A stretch of DNA of 64,000 bases, from assembly GCF_020991275.1 (NCBI RefSeq), contig NZ_JAJLQY010000018.1, positions 37,130 through 101,129 of the forward strand, in the 5' to 3' direction. Both the position numbers and the translations under genes were made by a program. This document shows, piece after piece, positions 30,764 to 39,190 of this stretch (position 1 is its first letter; each line of letters opens with the position of its first letter). The DNA is from Actinocorallia sp. API 0066 (GTDB lineage Bacteria > Actinomycetota > Actinomycetes > Streptosporangiales > Streptosporangiaceae). The notes under the pieces are model-generated. The model worked only from the letters and a program-made list of their open reading frames with translations. It was not told the DNA's origin and did not search any database.

Positions 30764-31747
30764 GTGACGGTGCTCAGTAACCGGGCCGGCCGCGCGGACG
30801 GCTCCCGCATCGAGGCGGCCGAGACCGCGCCCCCCCTTCTCGGGGAGACCGAAGGGCCGCTGACGCTCGGCGCGAAGATCGGCGCCTACGTGGCGCTCAC
30901 CAAGCCGCGGGTCATCGAGCTGCTGCTGATCACCACGCTACCCGTGATGTTCCTGGCCGCCAAGGGCGTCCCGGACCTCGGCCTCGTCGTCGCCACCCTG
31001 GCGTGGGGCACCATGTCGGCGGGCAGCGCCAACGCGATCAACTGCTTCATCGACCGCGACATCGACGCCAAGATGCGCCGCACCCGCCGCCGTCCGCTGG
31101 CCCGCCACCAGGTCAGCCCCCGCGCCGCGCTGGTCTTCGGCGCCGCGCTCGGCGTGCTGTCCACGGTCGGCTTCCTGGCGACGGTCAACACGCTGGCCGC
31201 CGCGCTGTCGGTCTTCGCGATCCTCTATTACGTCTTCGTCTATTCGCTGCTGTTGAAGCGGCGCACGAAGCAGAACATCGTGTGGGGCGGCATCGCGGGG
31301 TGCATGCCGGTCCTCATCGGCTGGGCCGCCGTCACCGGGTCCCTCGCGCTGACCCCGTTCATCCTGTTCGGCGTCGTCTTCCTGTGGACGCCGCCGCACA
31401 CCTGGACCCTGGCGATGCGCTACAAGGAGGACTACGCGCTCGCGGGCGTCCCGATGCTGCCGGTGGTGGCCACCGACAAGCGCGTCGTCGTCGAGTCGGT
31501 CGTCTACACCTGGGCCACGGTCCTGTGCTCCCTGGCCCTGTGGCCCGCCGCCGACCTCACCCCCGTCTACGGCGTCGTCGCCGTCGTCCTGGGCGCGATC
31601 TTCGTCATCGAGGCCCACCGCCTCCTGGCCCGCGTCAACCGCGGCCTCACCGGCGCCCTCCTCCGCCCCATGCGCTTCTTCCACCTCTCCAACACCTACC
31701 TGGCCCTCCTCTTCACCGCCGTAGCCATCGACTTCCTCTTCCAGTAA
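30764..31747 (+). CDS. ctaB: Protohaem IX farnesyltransferase (haem O synthase)
   Basis: Membrane prenyltransferase that farnesylates haem B for cytochrome oxidase. About 327 residues from the GTG at 30764, with AGAAGG nine bases upstream; an ATG at 30710 is an alternative. The catalytic [19 protein letters not shown] motif (Asp pair) is in the first cytoplasmic loop, VLKRRT-type [14 protein letters not shown] and the second Asp-rich loop [17 protein letters not shown] follow; 8-9 hydrophobic segments. Divergent from tkt, as in other actinomycetes. ctaA lies 3.6 kb downstream. Confidence 0.96.
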   Translation: MTVLSNRAGRADGSRIEAAETAPPLLGETEGPLTLGAKIGAYVALTKPRVIELLLITTLPVMFLAAKGVPDLGLVVATLAWGTMSAGSANAINCFIDRDIDAKMRRTRRRPLARHQVSPRAALVFGAALGVLSTVGFLATVNTLAAALSVFAILYYVFVYSLLLKRRTKQNIVWGGIAGCMPVLIGWAAVTGSLALTPFILFGVVFLWTPPHTWTLAMRYKEDYALAGVPMLPVVATDKRVVVESVVYTWATVLCSLALWPAADLTPVYGVVAVVLGAIFVIEAHRLLARVNRGLTGALLRPMRFFHLSNTYLALLFTAVAIDFLFQ

Positions 31748-31930
31748 CCAGCAACGGTCGACTACTCTCGCGGCTTGGCTTCCGCCGCCTTGGAGGGCGG
31801 AGGTCCCGGCGGTCGCCCGCCGGGGTTCCTGTTTCGCCGGGCCGTGCCCTGGCCGCTCGCGCGGCCGGGGTCCTACCGTCCCTCCACAGGCGTTTCGGCT
31901 CTCCGCCAGCCCGGCGGCGAGCAGGTTACG
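31745..31930 (-). ncRNA. Possible omega-RNA (reRNA) scaffold overlapping the tnpB 3' end
   Basis: TnpB guide RNAs derive from the tnpB 3' end plus the flanking DNA. Here the minus strand has two stems, CCCCGGCGG/CCGCCGGG and TCCGCC/GGCGGA (31824-31781), just past the zinc ribbon codons, then leaves the element near 31770. The guide would start in AGTAGTCGACCGTTGCTGG and run into the complement of the last ctaB codons. Exact scaffold end is not determined. Confidence 0.35.
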
Positions 31931-33042
31931 TGCGGCGTTGACGTCCCGGTCATGGGCCGTCGCGCAGCCGTCGCAGGTCCATTGGCGGACGTGGAGCGGC
32001 ATCGTGCTGGTCCGGTGCCCGCACGCCGAGCACATTTTGGACGAGGGGTACCAGCGGTCCGCCACGACCAGGGTGCGGCCGTACCAGTCGGCCTTGTACT
32101 CCAGCATCGAGCGCAACTCCCGCCAGGCGGCGTCGGAGACCGCGCGGGCGAGCGTGCGGTTCCCGGCCAGGTTGCGGACGGCGAGGTCCTCGATCACGAC
32201 CGTTTGGTTCTCACGGACGAGCCGAGTGGTGAGCTTGTGCAGGAAGTCCCGTCGGCGATCAGCGATCCGCGCGTGCGCGCGAGCCACCCGAAGGCGGGCC
32301 TTGCCGCGGTTCCTGCCGCCTTTGGCCTTGCGGGACAGCGCCCGCTGGGCCTTGGCCAGGCGACGCCGGTCACGGCGTTCATGCCGGGGGTTGGGGACCT
32401 TCTCACCCGTCGAGAGCGTCACCAGCGACGTGAGCCCGACATCCACCCCCACCGCCGACTCCACCGGCTCCAGGGCGCTGACGACCTCTTCGCACAGCAG
32501 GGACACGAACCAGCGGCCCGCCGCGTCACGGGACACCGTCACCGTGGACGGCTCCGCACCATCGGGCAGAGGGCGGGACCAGATGACGTCCAACGGCTGA
32601 TTCATCTTGGCCAGAGTGAGCCGCCCGTCCCGGTACCTGGACCCGGAACGGGTGTACTCGGCTGAGGCGCGGGACTTCCTCTTCGACTTGAACGCCGGAT
32701 ACTGCGCGCGCTTGCTCCAGAGGTTCACGAACGCGGCCTGCAGATGCCGAAGCGCCTGCTGGAGCGGCACGGACGACACCTCGTTGAGGAAGGCCAACTC
32801 CTCGGTGCGCTTCCATCTGGTCAGGTGCGCGGAGGACTCCCCGTAGGAGACGCTCCGGCCCTCGCTGGCGTAGGCTCGAGTGCGTTCCTCCAGCATCCTG
32901 TTGTAGACCAGGCGCACGCAACCGAACGTCCGGGCCAGCTCTCCGGCCTGGTCGGGAGTCGGGTAGAAACGGAACTTGAACGCCCGCTTCACGGTACGCG
33001 CCATGCCCCGCATGTTACCGACAGTTCATGTAAGAACACTCT
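31760..33042 (-). mobile_element. IS200/IS605-superfamily tnpB-only element (approximate limits)
   Basis: A TnpB gene with no TnpA beside it is inserted between ctaB and the prsW-like gene, an IS1341-type arrangement. Limits are estimates. At the tnpB 5' side, TTCAT (minus strand 33047-33043) is a plausible target/TAM, followed by TTCTTACATGAAC (small stem). At the 3' side two GC hairpins (31781-31801 and 31805-31824) resemble the right-end/omega-RNA fold. No target duplication is expected for this family. Confidence 0.6.
31784..33004 (-). CDS. tnpB: TnpB RNA-guided nuclease / IS605-type OrfB
   Basis: About 407 recognisable residues from the ATG at 33004 (MARTVKRAFKFRFYPTPDQ). The RuvC-like catalytic residues appear intact: Asp in VGVDVGLTSLVTL (residue ~188), Glu in TVVIEDLAVRNL (~272) and Asp in AHDRDVNAARNLL (~354). 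A zinc ribbon CSACGHR...CDGC lies between the last two. These positions are close to ISDra2 TnpB. After the usual tail (GPAKQEPRRATAGTSALQG) no stop codon follows: the frame stays open antisense through most of ctaB to 30938. So the natural stop is lost or the product carries an antisense-encoded extension. The end coordinate marks the family-like part. Confidence 0.85.
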
Positions 33043-33110
33043 ATGAAAGGAGGAAGTGGCGTTACCTCCCCTCCTGAGGGAAGGCGGGGGTCTCCACGCC
33101 GCGAGAAACG

Positions 33111-34328
33111 ATGACCAAGCTCGATCCGCAGGCGATTTTGGACGGCCGGACGCCCGGTCGGCCTTCGCTGAAGTTGATCGTGGGGATGGTCATCACGTCC
33201 ACGTGTGCGTTGGGGACGTTGGCGCTGTTCGCGTTTCTCGGGCAGGACGGGAACTTCTTTGTCGGGCTCGGGTTGGCGATGCTGCCTGTGCCGATCCTGC
33301 TTTCGGCGGTTCTGCTGTTGGACCGGTTGGAGCCGGAGCCGGTGCGGGACCTGGTGTTCGCGTTCCTGTGGGGGGCGGGGGTGGCCGTCGTGGGGGCGCT
33401 CGTGCTCAACACGCTCGGCTACCGGTACGTCACGGCGCCCTTCTTCGGGGACGACCAGGGGCTGTTCTGGACGACGACCGTGGGCGCGCCCGTCATCGAG
33501 GAGTCCCTCAAGGGGGCCGTCCTCTTTGTCCTGCTGTGGTTCCGGCGCAACGAGATCGACGGCGTCACCGACGGGATCGTCTACGCGGCCATGGTGGCGC
33601 TCGGCTTCGCCATGATGGAGAACATCTCCTATTACATGCAGGCGCTCGACGACGGCGGGGCGGGCAAGCTGGAGGCCGTCTTCATCCTGCGCGGGCTGAT
33701 CTCGCCCTTCGGGCACCCGCTGTTCACCGCCATGACGGGCCTGGGTGTCGCGTGGGCGGCCAACCACCGGCGCGGCCGTGTCCCGGCCCTCGTGCTGGGC
33801 CTCGTGGGGGCGATCCTGCTGCACGCGCTGTGGAACGGCGCGGCGTCCTACGGGCTCGGCGGGCTGGCCGTCGTGTACGTGCTGGACTTCGGCATCCTCG
33901 TGGTGCTGCTCGTCCTGATCTTCCTGGAGCGGCGCGGGCTCGTGCACCGGATCGGGCGGTACCTGCCCGTCTACGTCCGGACCGGGCTGGTCTCGCCGCA
34001 GGACATCGTGATGCTCGGCTCGATCCAGCGGCGCCGCGCGGCCCGGCGCTGGGCCCGCTCGGTCGGCGGGCGGGGCGCGGCCCGTGCCATGTCGGACTAC
34101 CAGCTTGGCGCGACGGAACTCGTCCTGCTGCACAAGCGGCTGGACGCGGGCGTGATCGACGGCGACTACTTCGCGACCCGGCGCAACGAGCTCCTGCACC
34201 TGATGGCGGTGGCCCGTCAGGCGCTCCTCATCGCCCGTCCCAAGCCCGCCACCCCGCCCTGGGGGCCGTCCGGCATCACCGGCGAGACGCCGCAGCCGCC
34301 CCCGCCGGGGCCGCCGCCGCGCCGCTGA
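33111..34328 (+). CDS. PrsW-family intramembrane metalloprotease
   Basis: 405 residues with about 8 membrane segments. The protease signature is present: VIEESLKGAVLF (Glu-Glu-x-x-x-Lys), GFAMMENISYY (second acidic motif), LISPFGHPLFTAMTG (His) and LLHALWNGAA (His). In Bacillus PrsW cleaves the anti-sigma factor RsiW; here no sigma/anti-sigma pair is adjacent, so the substrate is unknown. The C-terminal ~110 residues are soluble, charged and end in a Pro-rich tail. The start ATG at 33111 is just beyond the TnpB element. Confidence 0.88.
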   Translation: MTKLDPQAILDGRTPGRPSLKLIVGMVITSTCALGTLALFAFLGQDGNFFVGLGLAMLPVPILLSAVLLLDRLEPEPVRDLVFAFLWGAGVAVVGALVLNTLGYRYVTAPFFGDDQGLFWTTTVGAPVIEESLKGAVLFVLLWFRRNEIDGVTDGIVYAAMVALGFAMMENISYYMQALDDGGAGKLEAVFILRGLISPFGHPLFTAMTGLGVAWAANHRRGRVPALVLGLVGAILLHALWNGAASYGLGGLAVVYVLDFGILVVLLVLIFLERRGLVHRIGRYLPVYVRTGLVSPQDIVMLGSIQRRRAARRWARSVGGRGAARAMSDYQLGATELVLLHKRLDAGVIDGDYFATRRNELLHLMAVARQALLIARPKPATPPWGPSGITGETPQPPPPGPPPRR

Positions 34329-34349
34329 CGGGAGCCTTGAGAACACGAA

Positions 34350-34373
34350 GGCCCGCGCCGTGTGGCGCGGGCC
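34350..34373. terminator. Bidirectional hairpin between prsW-like gene and ctaA
   Basis: GGCCCGCGCC (34350-34359), loop GTGT, GGCGCGGGCC (34364-34373): a perfect 10-bp stem between two convergent genes, 22 bases past one stop and 20 from the other. No strong T-run on either side. Position fits a shared terminator. Confidence 0.75.
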
Positions 34374-34392
34374 TCGTACGTCGGCGGGCGGG

Positions 34393-35340
34393 TCAGGCGT
34401 CGGGGCGGACGCGCTGGGTGTACAGGACGTGCAGGACGGCGATCCACAGCAGGGCCGAGCCGAGCAGGTGGATGCCCACGAGGACCGCCGGGACCTCCAG
34501 GTAGTACTGGAGGTAGCCGATGAACCCCTGGGCGACGAGCGCGCCGATGAGGACGTGCGCGGCCCGTCGCGGCCGGGCCGGGGCGTTGGTGCGGTGCAGC
34601 AGCCAGGCGATCACGAGGGTGAGCGCGACGGCCGCCCACGCGGTGAGCCCGTGGATCCGGGCGACCGTCTCGATCGCGAAGGGGAACCGCTCGGCCTGCG
34701 CGTCGCCTGCGTGCGGCCCGGTGCCGGTGACGACGGTGCCCGCCGCCAGCACCACGACCGTCACCCAGACCAGCGCGGACGTCAGGTGCCGCACCAGCGG
34801 CGTGACGACCCGCACGGCGGGCCCGTCGCCCTCGCCGACCCGGACATAGAGCAGGAACGCCACAAAGATCATCGCGCTGGACAGCAGGTAGTGCGCGGAG
34901 ACCGTCGCCGGGTGCAGCTTGGTCAGCACGGTGACGCCGCCCAGGCCCGCCTGCGCCAGCACCCCGATCGGCTGGAGCGCGGCCAGCACGACCAGCTCGG
35001 GCCGCCGGGGGCGCAGCCGCCGGGCCGCGACGAACACCGCGACCGCCGCCGCCAGGACGAGGAACGTCAGCATCCGGTTGCCGAACTCGATCGCCATGTT
35101 GATCGGCGAGTGAGACGGGTGGGCCGTCGGGATGAGGCTGTCGCCGGTGCACTTGGGCCATGTCGGGCAGCCCAGGCCGGAGGAGGTGAGCCGGACGGCG
35201 CCCCCGGTGAAGATGATCCCGGTGTTCACCGCCACCCCGGCCAGCGCCAGCAGGCGCATCGAGGCGGTGGAGGGGTTCCAGACCGCGTCGCGCGCTCTGG
35301 CCAGCGGGGTCCTGCTCTTGTCCACGGTCGTCACAGCCAC
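34393..35340 (-). CDS. ctaA: Haem A synthase (COX15/CtaA family)
   Basis: Converts haem O to haem A in the membrane. About 315 residues from the GTG at 35340 (a GTG at 35334 is equally possible). Eight hydrophobic helices. GGAVRLTSSGLGCPTWPKC with the loop Cys pair, EFGNRMLTF, AQAGLGGVTVLTKLHPATVSAHYLLS, VARIHGLTAW and GIHLLGSALLW hold the conserved His ligands. The frame is open upstream through the EamA gene, but that part is antisense-like noise. Works with ctaB at 30764. Confidence 0.94.
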   Translation of the reverse strand: MAVTTVDKSRTPLARARDAVWNPSTASMRLLALAGVAVNTGIIFTGGAVRLTSSGLGCPTWPKCTGDSLIPTAHPSHSPINMAIEFGNRMLTFLVLAAAVAVFVAARRLRPRRPELVVLAALQPIGVLAQAGLGGVTVLTKLHPATVSAHYLLSSAMIFVAFLLYVRVGEGDGPAVRVVTPLVRHLTSALVWVTVVVLAAGTVVTGTGPHAGDAQAERFPFAIETVARIHGLTAWAAVALTLVIAWLLHRTNAPARPRRAAHVLIGALVAQGFIGYLQYYLEVPAVLVGIHLLGSALLWIAVLHVLYTQRVRPDA

Positions 35341-35381
35341 GGCCTCATCGTAGGACCGCCTTTCTGGTGGCCCGACCCGGG

Positions 35382-36275
35382 TCAGGTCCTGGCGCCCCGG
35401 GTGGCTCCCGCGCACGCCAGGATGACCGCCCCTATCGCCAGCCACTGGACGGGCGAGAGCAGCTCGTGCAGCAGCAGCACCCCGACGAGCGCCGCCACCG
35501 CCGGTTCCAGACTCATGAGGATGCCGAAGACGCCCTGCGGGATGCGGCGCAGCGCCTCCAGCTCCAGCGTGTACGGGATCACCGACGACAGCAGGCCCAC
35601 GCCGATCCCGAGCGCGACCACGCCGGGGGTGAGGACGCTCCACCCGGCGTCCACGAGCGCGACGACGCCCGGCGGCAGCACCACGAGCGTCGCCACCAGG
35701 CTGCCCAGCGCGAGGCCCGTGGCGCCCGGCAGGCGCCTCCCGGCGGCCGTCGCGGCGTAGATGTACAGCGCCCAGCCGACGCCCGCCAGCAGCGCCCACA
35801 GGACGCCGGGGACGTTGACGTCTCCGCCGTCCCTGGCCAGCGCGACGACACCGCCGAACGCGAGCGCCGCCCACAGCAGGTCGAGCGGCCGCCGCGACGC
35901 GAGGACGGCGACGGCCAGCGGCCCGAGGAACTCGATCGTCACGGCGATGCCCAGCGGGATGTGCTGCAACGACTGGTAGATCGAGAAGTTCATCAGGGCG
36001 AGGGAGCCGCCGAGCGCGGCCGCCGCGCCCAGGTCGCGCCGCGACGCCTCCCGCAGCACCCGCCACAGCCTGCGCCGCACCACAAACCCGACGACGACGG
36101 CCGAGGTCGCCAGCCGGAGCACCACGATCGCCGTCGGCGGCATCCTGTCGAACATGCCCTTGGCCAGCCCCGCGCCGACCTGCACCGAAAGAATCCCGCA
36201 CAGGACAAGGAGCGAAGGCGGGAAGGACCCCAGCCCGAACCCCCGAACCCCCCGTGCGGCCGTGTTACCGGCCAC
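35382..36275 (-). CDS. EamA/RhaT-type drug/metabolite transporter
   Basis: 297 residues, GTG start at 36275, ten hydrophobic segments forming two EamA repeats. Second-repeat signature SSVIPYTLELEALRRIPQGVFGILMSLEPAVAALVG is clear, where RhtA/YdcZ-type exporters carry the same pattern; the closest recalled relative is threonine/homoserine exporter RhtA. Substrate unproven. It lies 42 bases upstream of ctaA on the same strand; the ABC exporter genes are upstream and also leftward. Confidence 0.85.
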   Translation of the reverse strand: MAGNTAARGVRGFGLGSFPPSLLVLCGILSVQVGAGLAKGMFDRMPPTAIVVLRLATSAVVVGFVVRRRLWRVLREASRRDLGAAAALGGSLALMNFSIYQSLQHIPLGIAVTIEFLGPLAVAVLASRRPLDLLWAALAFGGVVALARDGGDVNVPGVLWALLAGVGWALYIYAATAAGRRLPGATGLALGSLVATLVVLPPGVVALVDAGWSVLTPGVVALGIGVGLLSSVIPYTLELEALRRIPQGVFGILMSLEPAVAALVGVLLLHELLSPVQWLAIGAVILACAGATRGART

Positions 36276-36299
36276 GCCGTGCCCCTCGCCGTCGAAAGG

Positions 36300-37067
36300 T
36301 CATTCCCACCTGAAGAACCTGGCCGCCAGCGCCAGCCCGGCGACCGCCCACACCGCCAGGACCGCCAGCTCCGCGCCGGGCAGCGCGACACCGTCGGCCA
36401 GCACCGCGCGCAGCGCGCCGGACAGCGCCGAGATCGGCAGCAGCTCCAGCACGGCGGCGAAGGCGGCGGGGAACTTGCTCAGCGGGAAGACGACGCCGCC
36501 CAGCACGAGCAGCAGCAGGTAGACGAGGTTCGCGGCGGCAAGGGTCGCCTCGGCCCTGAGCGTCCCGGCCATGAGCAGGCCGAAGCCGCTGAAGGCGGCG
36601 GTGCCCAGCAGGACGGCGAGGACGGCCCCGGCGAAGTGCCCCGACGGGTTCCAGCCGAGCGCGAACGCCACGCCGATGATCACGACGGCCTGGAGCAGCT
36701 CGACGAGCACCACGGTGAGCGTCTTGGCGAGGATGAGGCCCGACCTGGGCAGCGGCGTCGCGCCGAGCCGCTTGAGGACGCCGTAGCGGCGCTCGAACCC
36801 TGTGCCGATCGCCTGGCCGGTGAAGGCCGTGGACATGACGGCGAGCGCAAGCACGCCCGGCGTCAGGAAATCCACCCGGGCGCCCTCGCCCAGATCCAAC
36901 AGCGAGGTAAGGCTGAACACCGTGAGCAGCATCACCGGGATGATGAGGGTGAGGAGAAGCTGCTCCCCGTTCCGGAGCATGGCCTTGAGCTCGTAGGACG
37001 TCTGGGCCGCGACCATCCGGGCGAGCGGGGCCGCCACCGGGCGGGGGCTGAGGTCCATGACGGTCAT
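36300..37067 (-). CDS. ABC-2 type transporter permease
   Basis: About 255 residues from the ATG at 37067; an ATG at 37058 is an alternative. Six membrane helices with a soluble N-terminal segment, AIGTGFERRYGVLKRLGATPLPRSGLILAK (the ABC-2 coupling region) and PLSKFPAAFAAVLELLPISALSGALR near the end. The start overlaps the stop of the ATPase gene, so the two form one export system. Synteny with ctaA/ctaB and suf is common in actinomycetes; the exported compound is unknown. Confidence 0.9.
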   Translation of the reverse strand: MTVMDLSPRPVAAPLARMVAAQTSYELKAMLRNGEQLLLTLIIPVMLLTVFSLTSLLDLGEGARVDFLTPGVLALAVMSTAFTGQAIGTGFERRYGVLKRLGATPLPRSGLILAKTLTVVLVELLQAVVIIGVAFALGWNPSGHFAGAVLAVLLGTAAFSGFGLLMAGTLRAEATLAAANLVYLLLLVLGGVVFPLSKFPAAFAAVLELLPISALSGALRAVLADGVALPGAELAVLAVWAVAGLALAARFFRWE

Positions 37068-37978
37068 CCGCGCAGCTCCCTGCCGGTCAGTTCCAGAAAG
37101 ACGTCCTCCAGGCTGCGGCGCTCGATCCGGAGGTCCTCGGCCAGCACGCCGTGCGCGGCGCACCAGGCCGTGACGGTGGCCAGCAGCTCCGGGCCGACCT
37201 CGCCCTCGACCAGGTAGTGGCCCGTGGGCGACTCCTTGGCGGCGCTGCCGTCCGGGAGCGCGTTGAGCAGCTCGTCCAGGCCCAGCCCGGCGCGGGCACG
37301 GAACCTGAGCTGGTGCTCGGCGCCGGTCAGCTCGGCGGGCGCGCCCTGCGCGACGACCCTGCCGCCGTCCACGATGACGATCCTGTCGGCGAGATGCTCG
37401 GCCTCGTCCATGAAGTGTGTGGTGAGCAGCACCGAGACGCCCGCCGCGCGCAGCTCCGCCACCAGATCCCAGGTGGCGCGGCGTGCCTGCGGGTCGAGAC
37501 CGGCCGTCGGCTCGTCCAGGAAGACCAGTTCCGGCCTGCCGACGATCGCCGCGGCGAGCGACAGCCGCTGCTGCTGGCCGCCCGACAGCCGCCGGTAGGG
37601 CGTGCGGGCGTGCTCGGTGAGGCCGAGCCGTTCCATCAGCGCGGCGGGGCTCAGCGGGTGGGCGTGGAACGACGCCATCAGCCGCAGGAACTCCCCGGCC
37701 TTCGCGGTGCCCGGCACCCCGCCCGACTGCGGCATGACGCCGACGCGCGGGCGCAGCGCCCTGTCACGCGGATCGAGGCCGAGCACGCGGACGGTGCCCG
37801 CGTCGAAGTCGCGGTAGCCCTCGCAGATCTCCAACGTGCTCGTCTTGCCCGCCCCGTTGGGGCCCAGCAGCGCGGTGACCTCGCCGCGTCCGGCGGTGAA
37901 CGTCAGGTCAGCGACCGCCGTGGTCCTGCCGTAGCGCTTGACCAGGCCGGTGATCTCCAGTGCGGGGGGTGCTGCCAT
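37064..37978 (-). CDS. ABC transporter ATP-binding protein
   Basis: 304 residues from the ATG at 37978. Walker A LLGPNGAGKTSTLEI, signature RLSGGQQQRLSLAAAI, Walker B LVFLDEPTAGLDPQ, H-loop LLTTHFMDEAEHL. The C-terminal ~80 residues form the DUF4162-like extension seen in drug- or daunorubicin-type exporters. Its stop overlaps the permease start. Probably an ABC-2 exporter for a hydrophobic compound or antibiotic, inferred from family only. Confidence 0.93.
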   Translation of the reverse strand: MAAPPALEITGLVKRYGRTTAVADLTFTAGRGEVTALLGPNGAGKTSTLEICEGYRDFDAGTVRVLGLDPRDRALRPRVGVMPQSGGVPGTAKAGEFLRLMASFHAHPLSPAALMERLGLTEHARTPYRRLSGGQQQRLSLAAAIVGRPELVFLDEPTAGLDPQARRATWDLVAELRAAGVSVLLTTHFMDEAEHLADRIVIVDGGRVVAQGAPAELTGAEHQLRFRARAGLGLDELLNALPDGSAAKESPTGHYLVEGEVGPELLATVTAWCAAHGVLAEDLRIERRSLEDVFLELTGRELRG

Positions 37979-38137
37979 GGGGGGAAGTCTAGAGGCGGGG
38001 TCTGACGGTTCCGGCACCGGCCGCGCGAAACTTCCATCGGCACGGAACGTCAAGGCATGCGCACGCGCTGTCCTTGACACCTCCAATTCGGCGGTGGGGC
38101 ACGTCCGGGGGCCGTCGTCGTCTGGCACGGTCGAAGC

Positions 38138-39049
38138 ATGGGGGCAGAACTCAGGAAGCTGCGCGGCCGTATCCGCTCGATCAAGTCGACGGCGAAGATC
38201 ACCAGGGCGCAGGAGCTGATCGCGACGTCGCGGATCTCGCGCGCGCAGGCCCGTCAGGCGGCGTCCCGGCCTTACGCGCGGCAGATCACCCGGGCCGTCA
38301 GCGCGCTGGTCACGCACAACGTGTCCGAGGACCACGCGCTGCTCAACCGGCGTCCCGACGCGTCACGGGTGGCGATCCTCATGATCACCGGCGACCGCGG
38401 GTTCTGCGGCGCCTACAACGCGAACGTGCTGCGGCACGCCAACGCGCTGACGAAGATGCTCAAGGCCGAGGGCAAGGACGTGGTGTTCTACATCACCGGC
38501 CGCAAGGGCGTGGACAACTTCACCTTCAACGGACGTCCTATCGAGCGCTTCTGGGTGGGGGAATCCGGAGAGCCCACCTACGCGACGGCCGCGGAGATCG
38601 GCAAGGAGCTCGTCGAGCGGTTCTCGATGCCGACGACCGAGGGCGGCGTCGGCGAGGTCCACGTCATCTTCACCCGGTTCGTCTCGATGATCAGCCAGCA
38701 GATGACGGTCCGTCGCATCCTGCCGCTGGAGATCGAGGACGTCGAGGAACTGCCCGGCGGCGAAGGCCCGGCCGCCAGCTACGACTTCGAACCCTCCGTC
38801 AGCGAGGTCCTGGACGCCCTCATCCAGCAGTACGTCCGAGGCCGCATCTGGAACATGCTCCTGGAGTCCGCCGCCTCCGAACACGCCGCCCGCCGCCAGG
38901 CCATGATGTCCGCCACCGACAACGCCAACGACCTCATCTTCCGCCTGTCCCGCCAGGCCAACGAAGCCCGCCAAGCCGAAATCACCAACGAACTCATCGA
39001 CATCGTCAGCGGCGCCAACGCCCTGACCGCCACCACCAAGGACGACTAG
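38138..39049 (+). CDS. atpG: F0F1 ATP synthase gamma subunit, solitary copy
   Basis: 303 residues, full length for the family. N-terminal coiled-coil GAELRKLRGRIRSIKSTAKI, central LMITGDRGFCGAYNANVLR, and C-terminal ASEHAARRQAMMSATDNANDL are the rotor-shaft signatures. None of the other atp genes (atpB, E, F, H, A, D, C) is in this window; neighbours are an ABC exporter and a RiPP methyltransferase. So this is either a second gamma subunit or a relocated one. A Gly-Glu-rich insertion near residues 200-215 (LPGGEGPAASY) is mildly unusual. Own promoter presumably in 37979-38137. Confidence 0.95.
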   Translation: MGAELRKLRGRIRSIKSTAKITRAQELIATSRISRAQARQAASRPYARQITRAVSALVTHNVSEDHALLNRRPDASRVAILMITGDRGFCGAYNANVLRHANALTKMLKAEGKDVVFYITGRKGVDNFTFNGRPIERFWVGESGEPTYATAAEIGKELVERFSMPTTEGGVGEVHVIFTRFVSMISQQMTVRRILPLEIEDVEELPGGEGPAASYDFEPSVSEVLDALIQQYVRGRIWNMLLESAASEHAARRQAMMSATDNANDLIFRLSRQANEARQAEITNELIDIVSGANALTATTKDD

Positions 39050-39190
39050 CCCCACCGGCTCACGCTTCGCTCCGCGAGGGGTTACCCCCGACGACCAGTC
39101 CCGCCCACCGGCCTCACACCTCGCCGTCCCACGGCTGCCCGCCCCGCCCGGTGACGCCGACGGCTTACGCGGCGTCCCGCACCGGTCACG

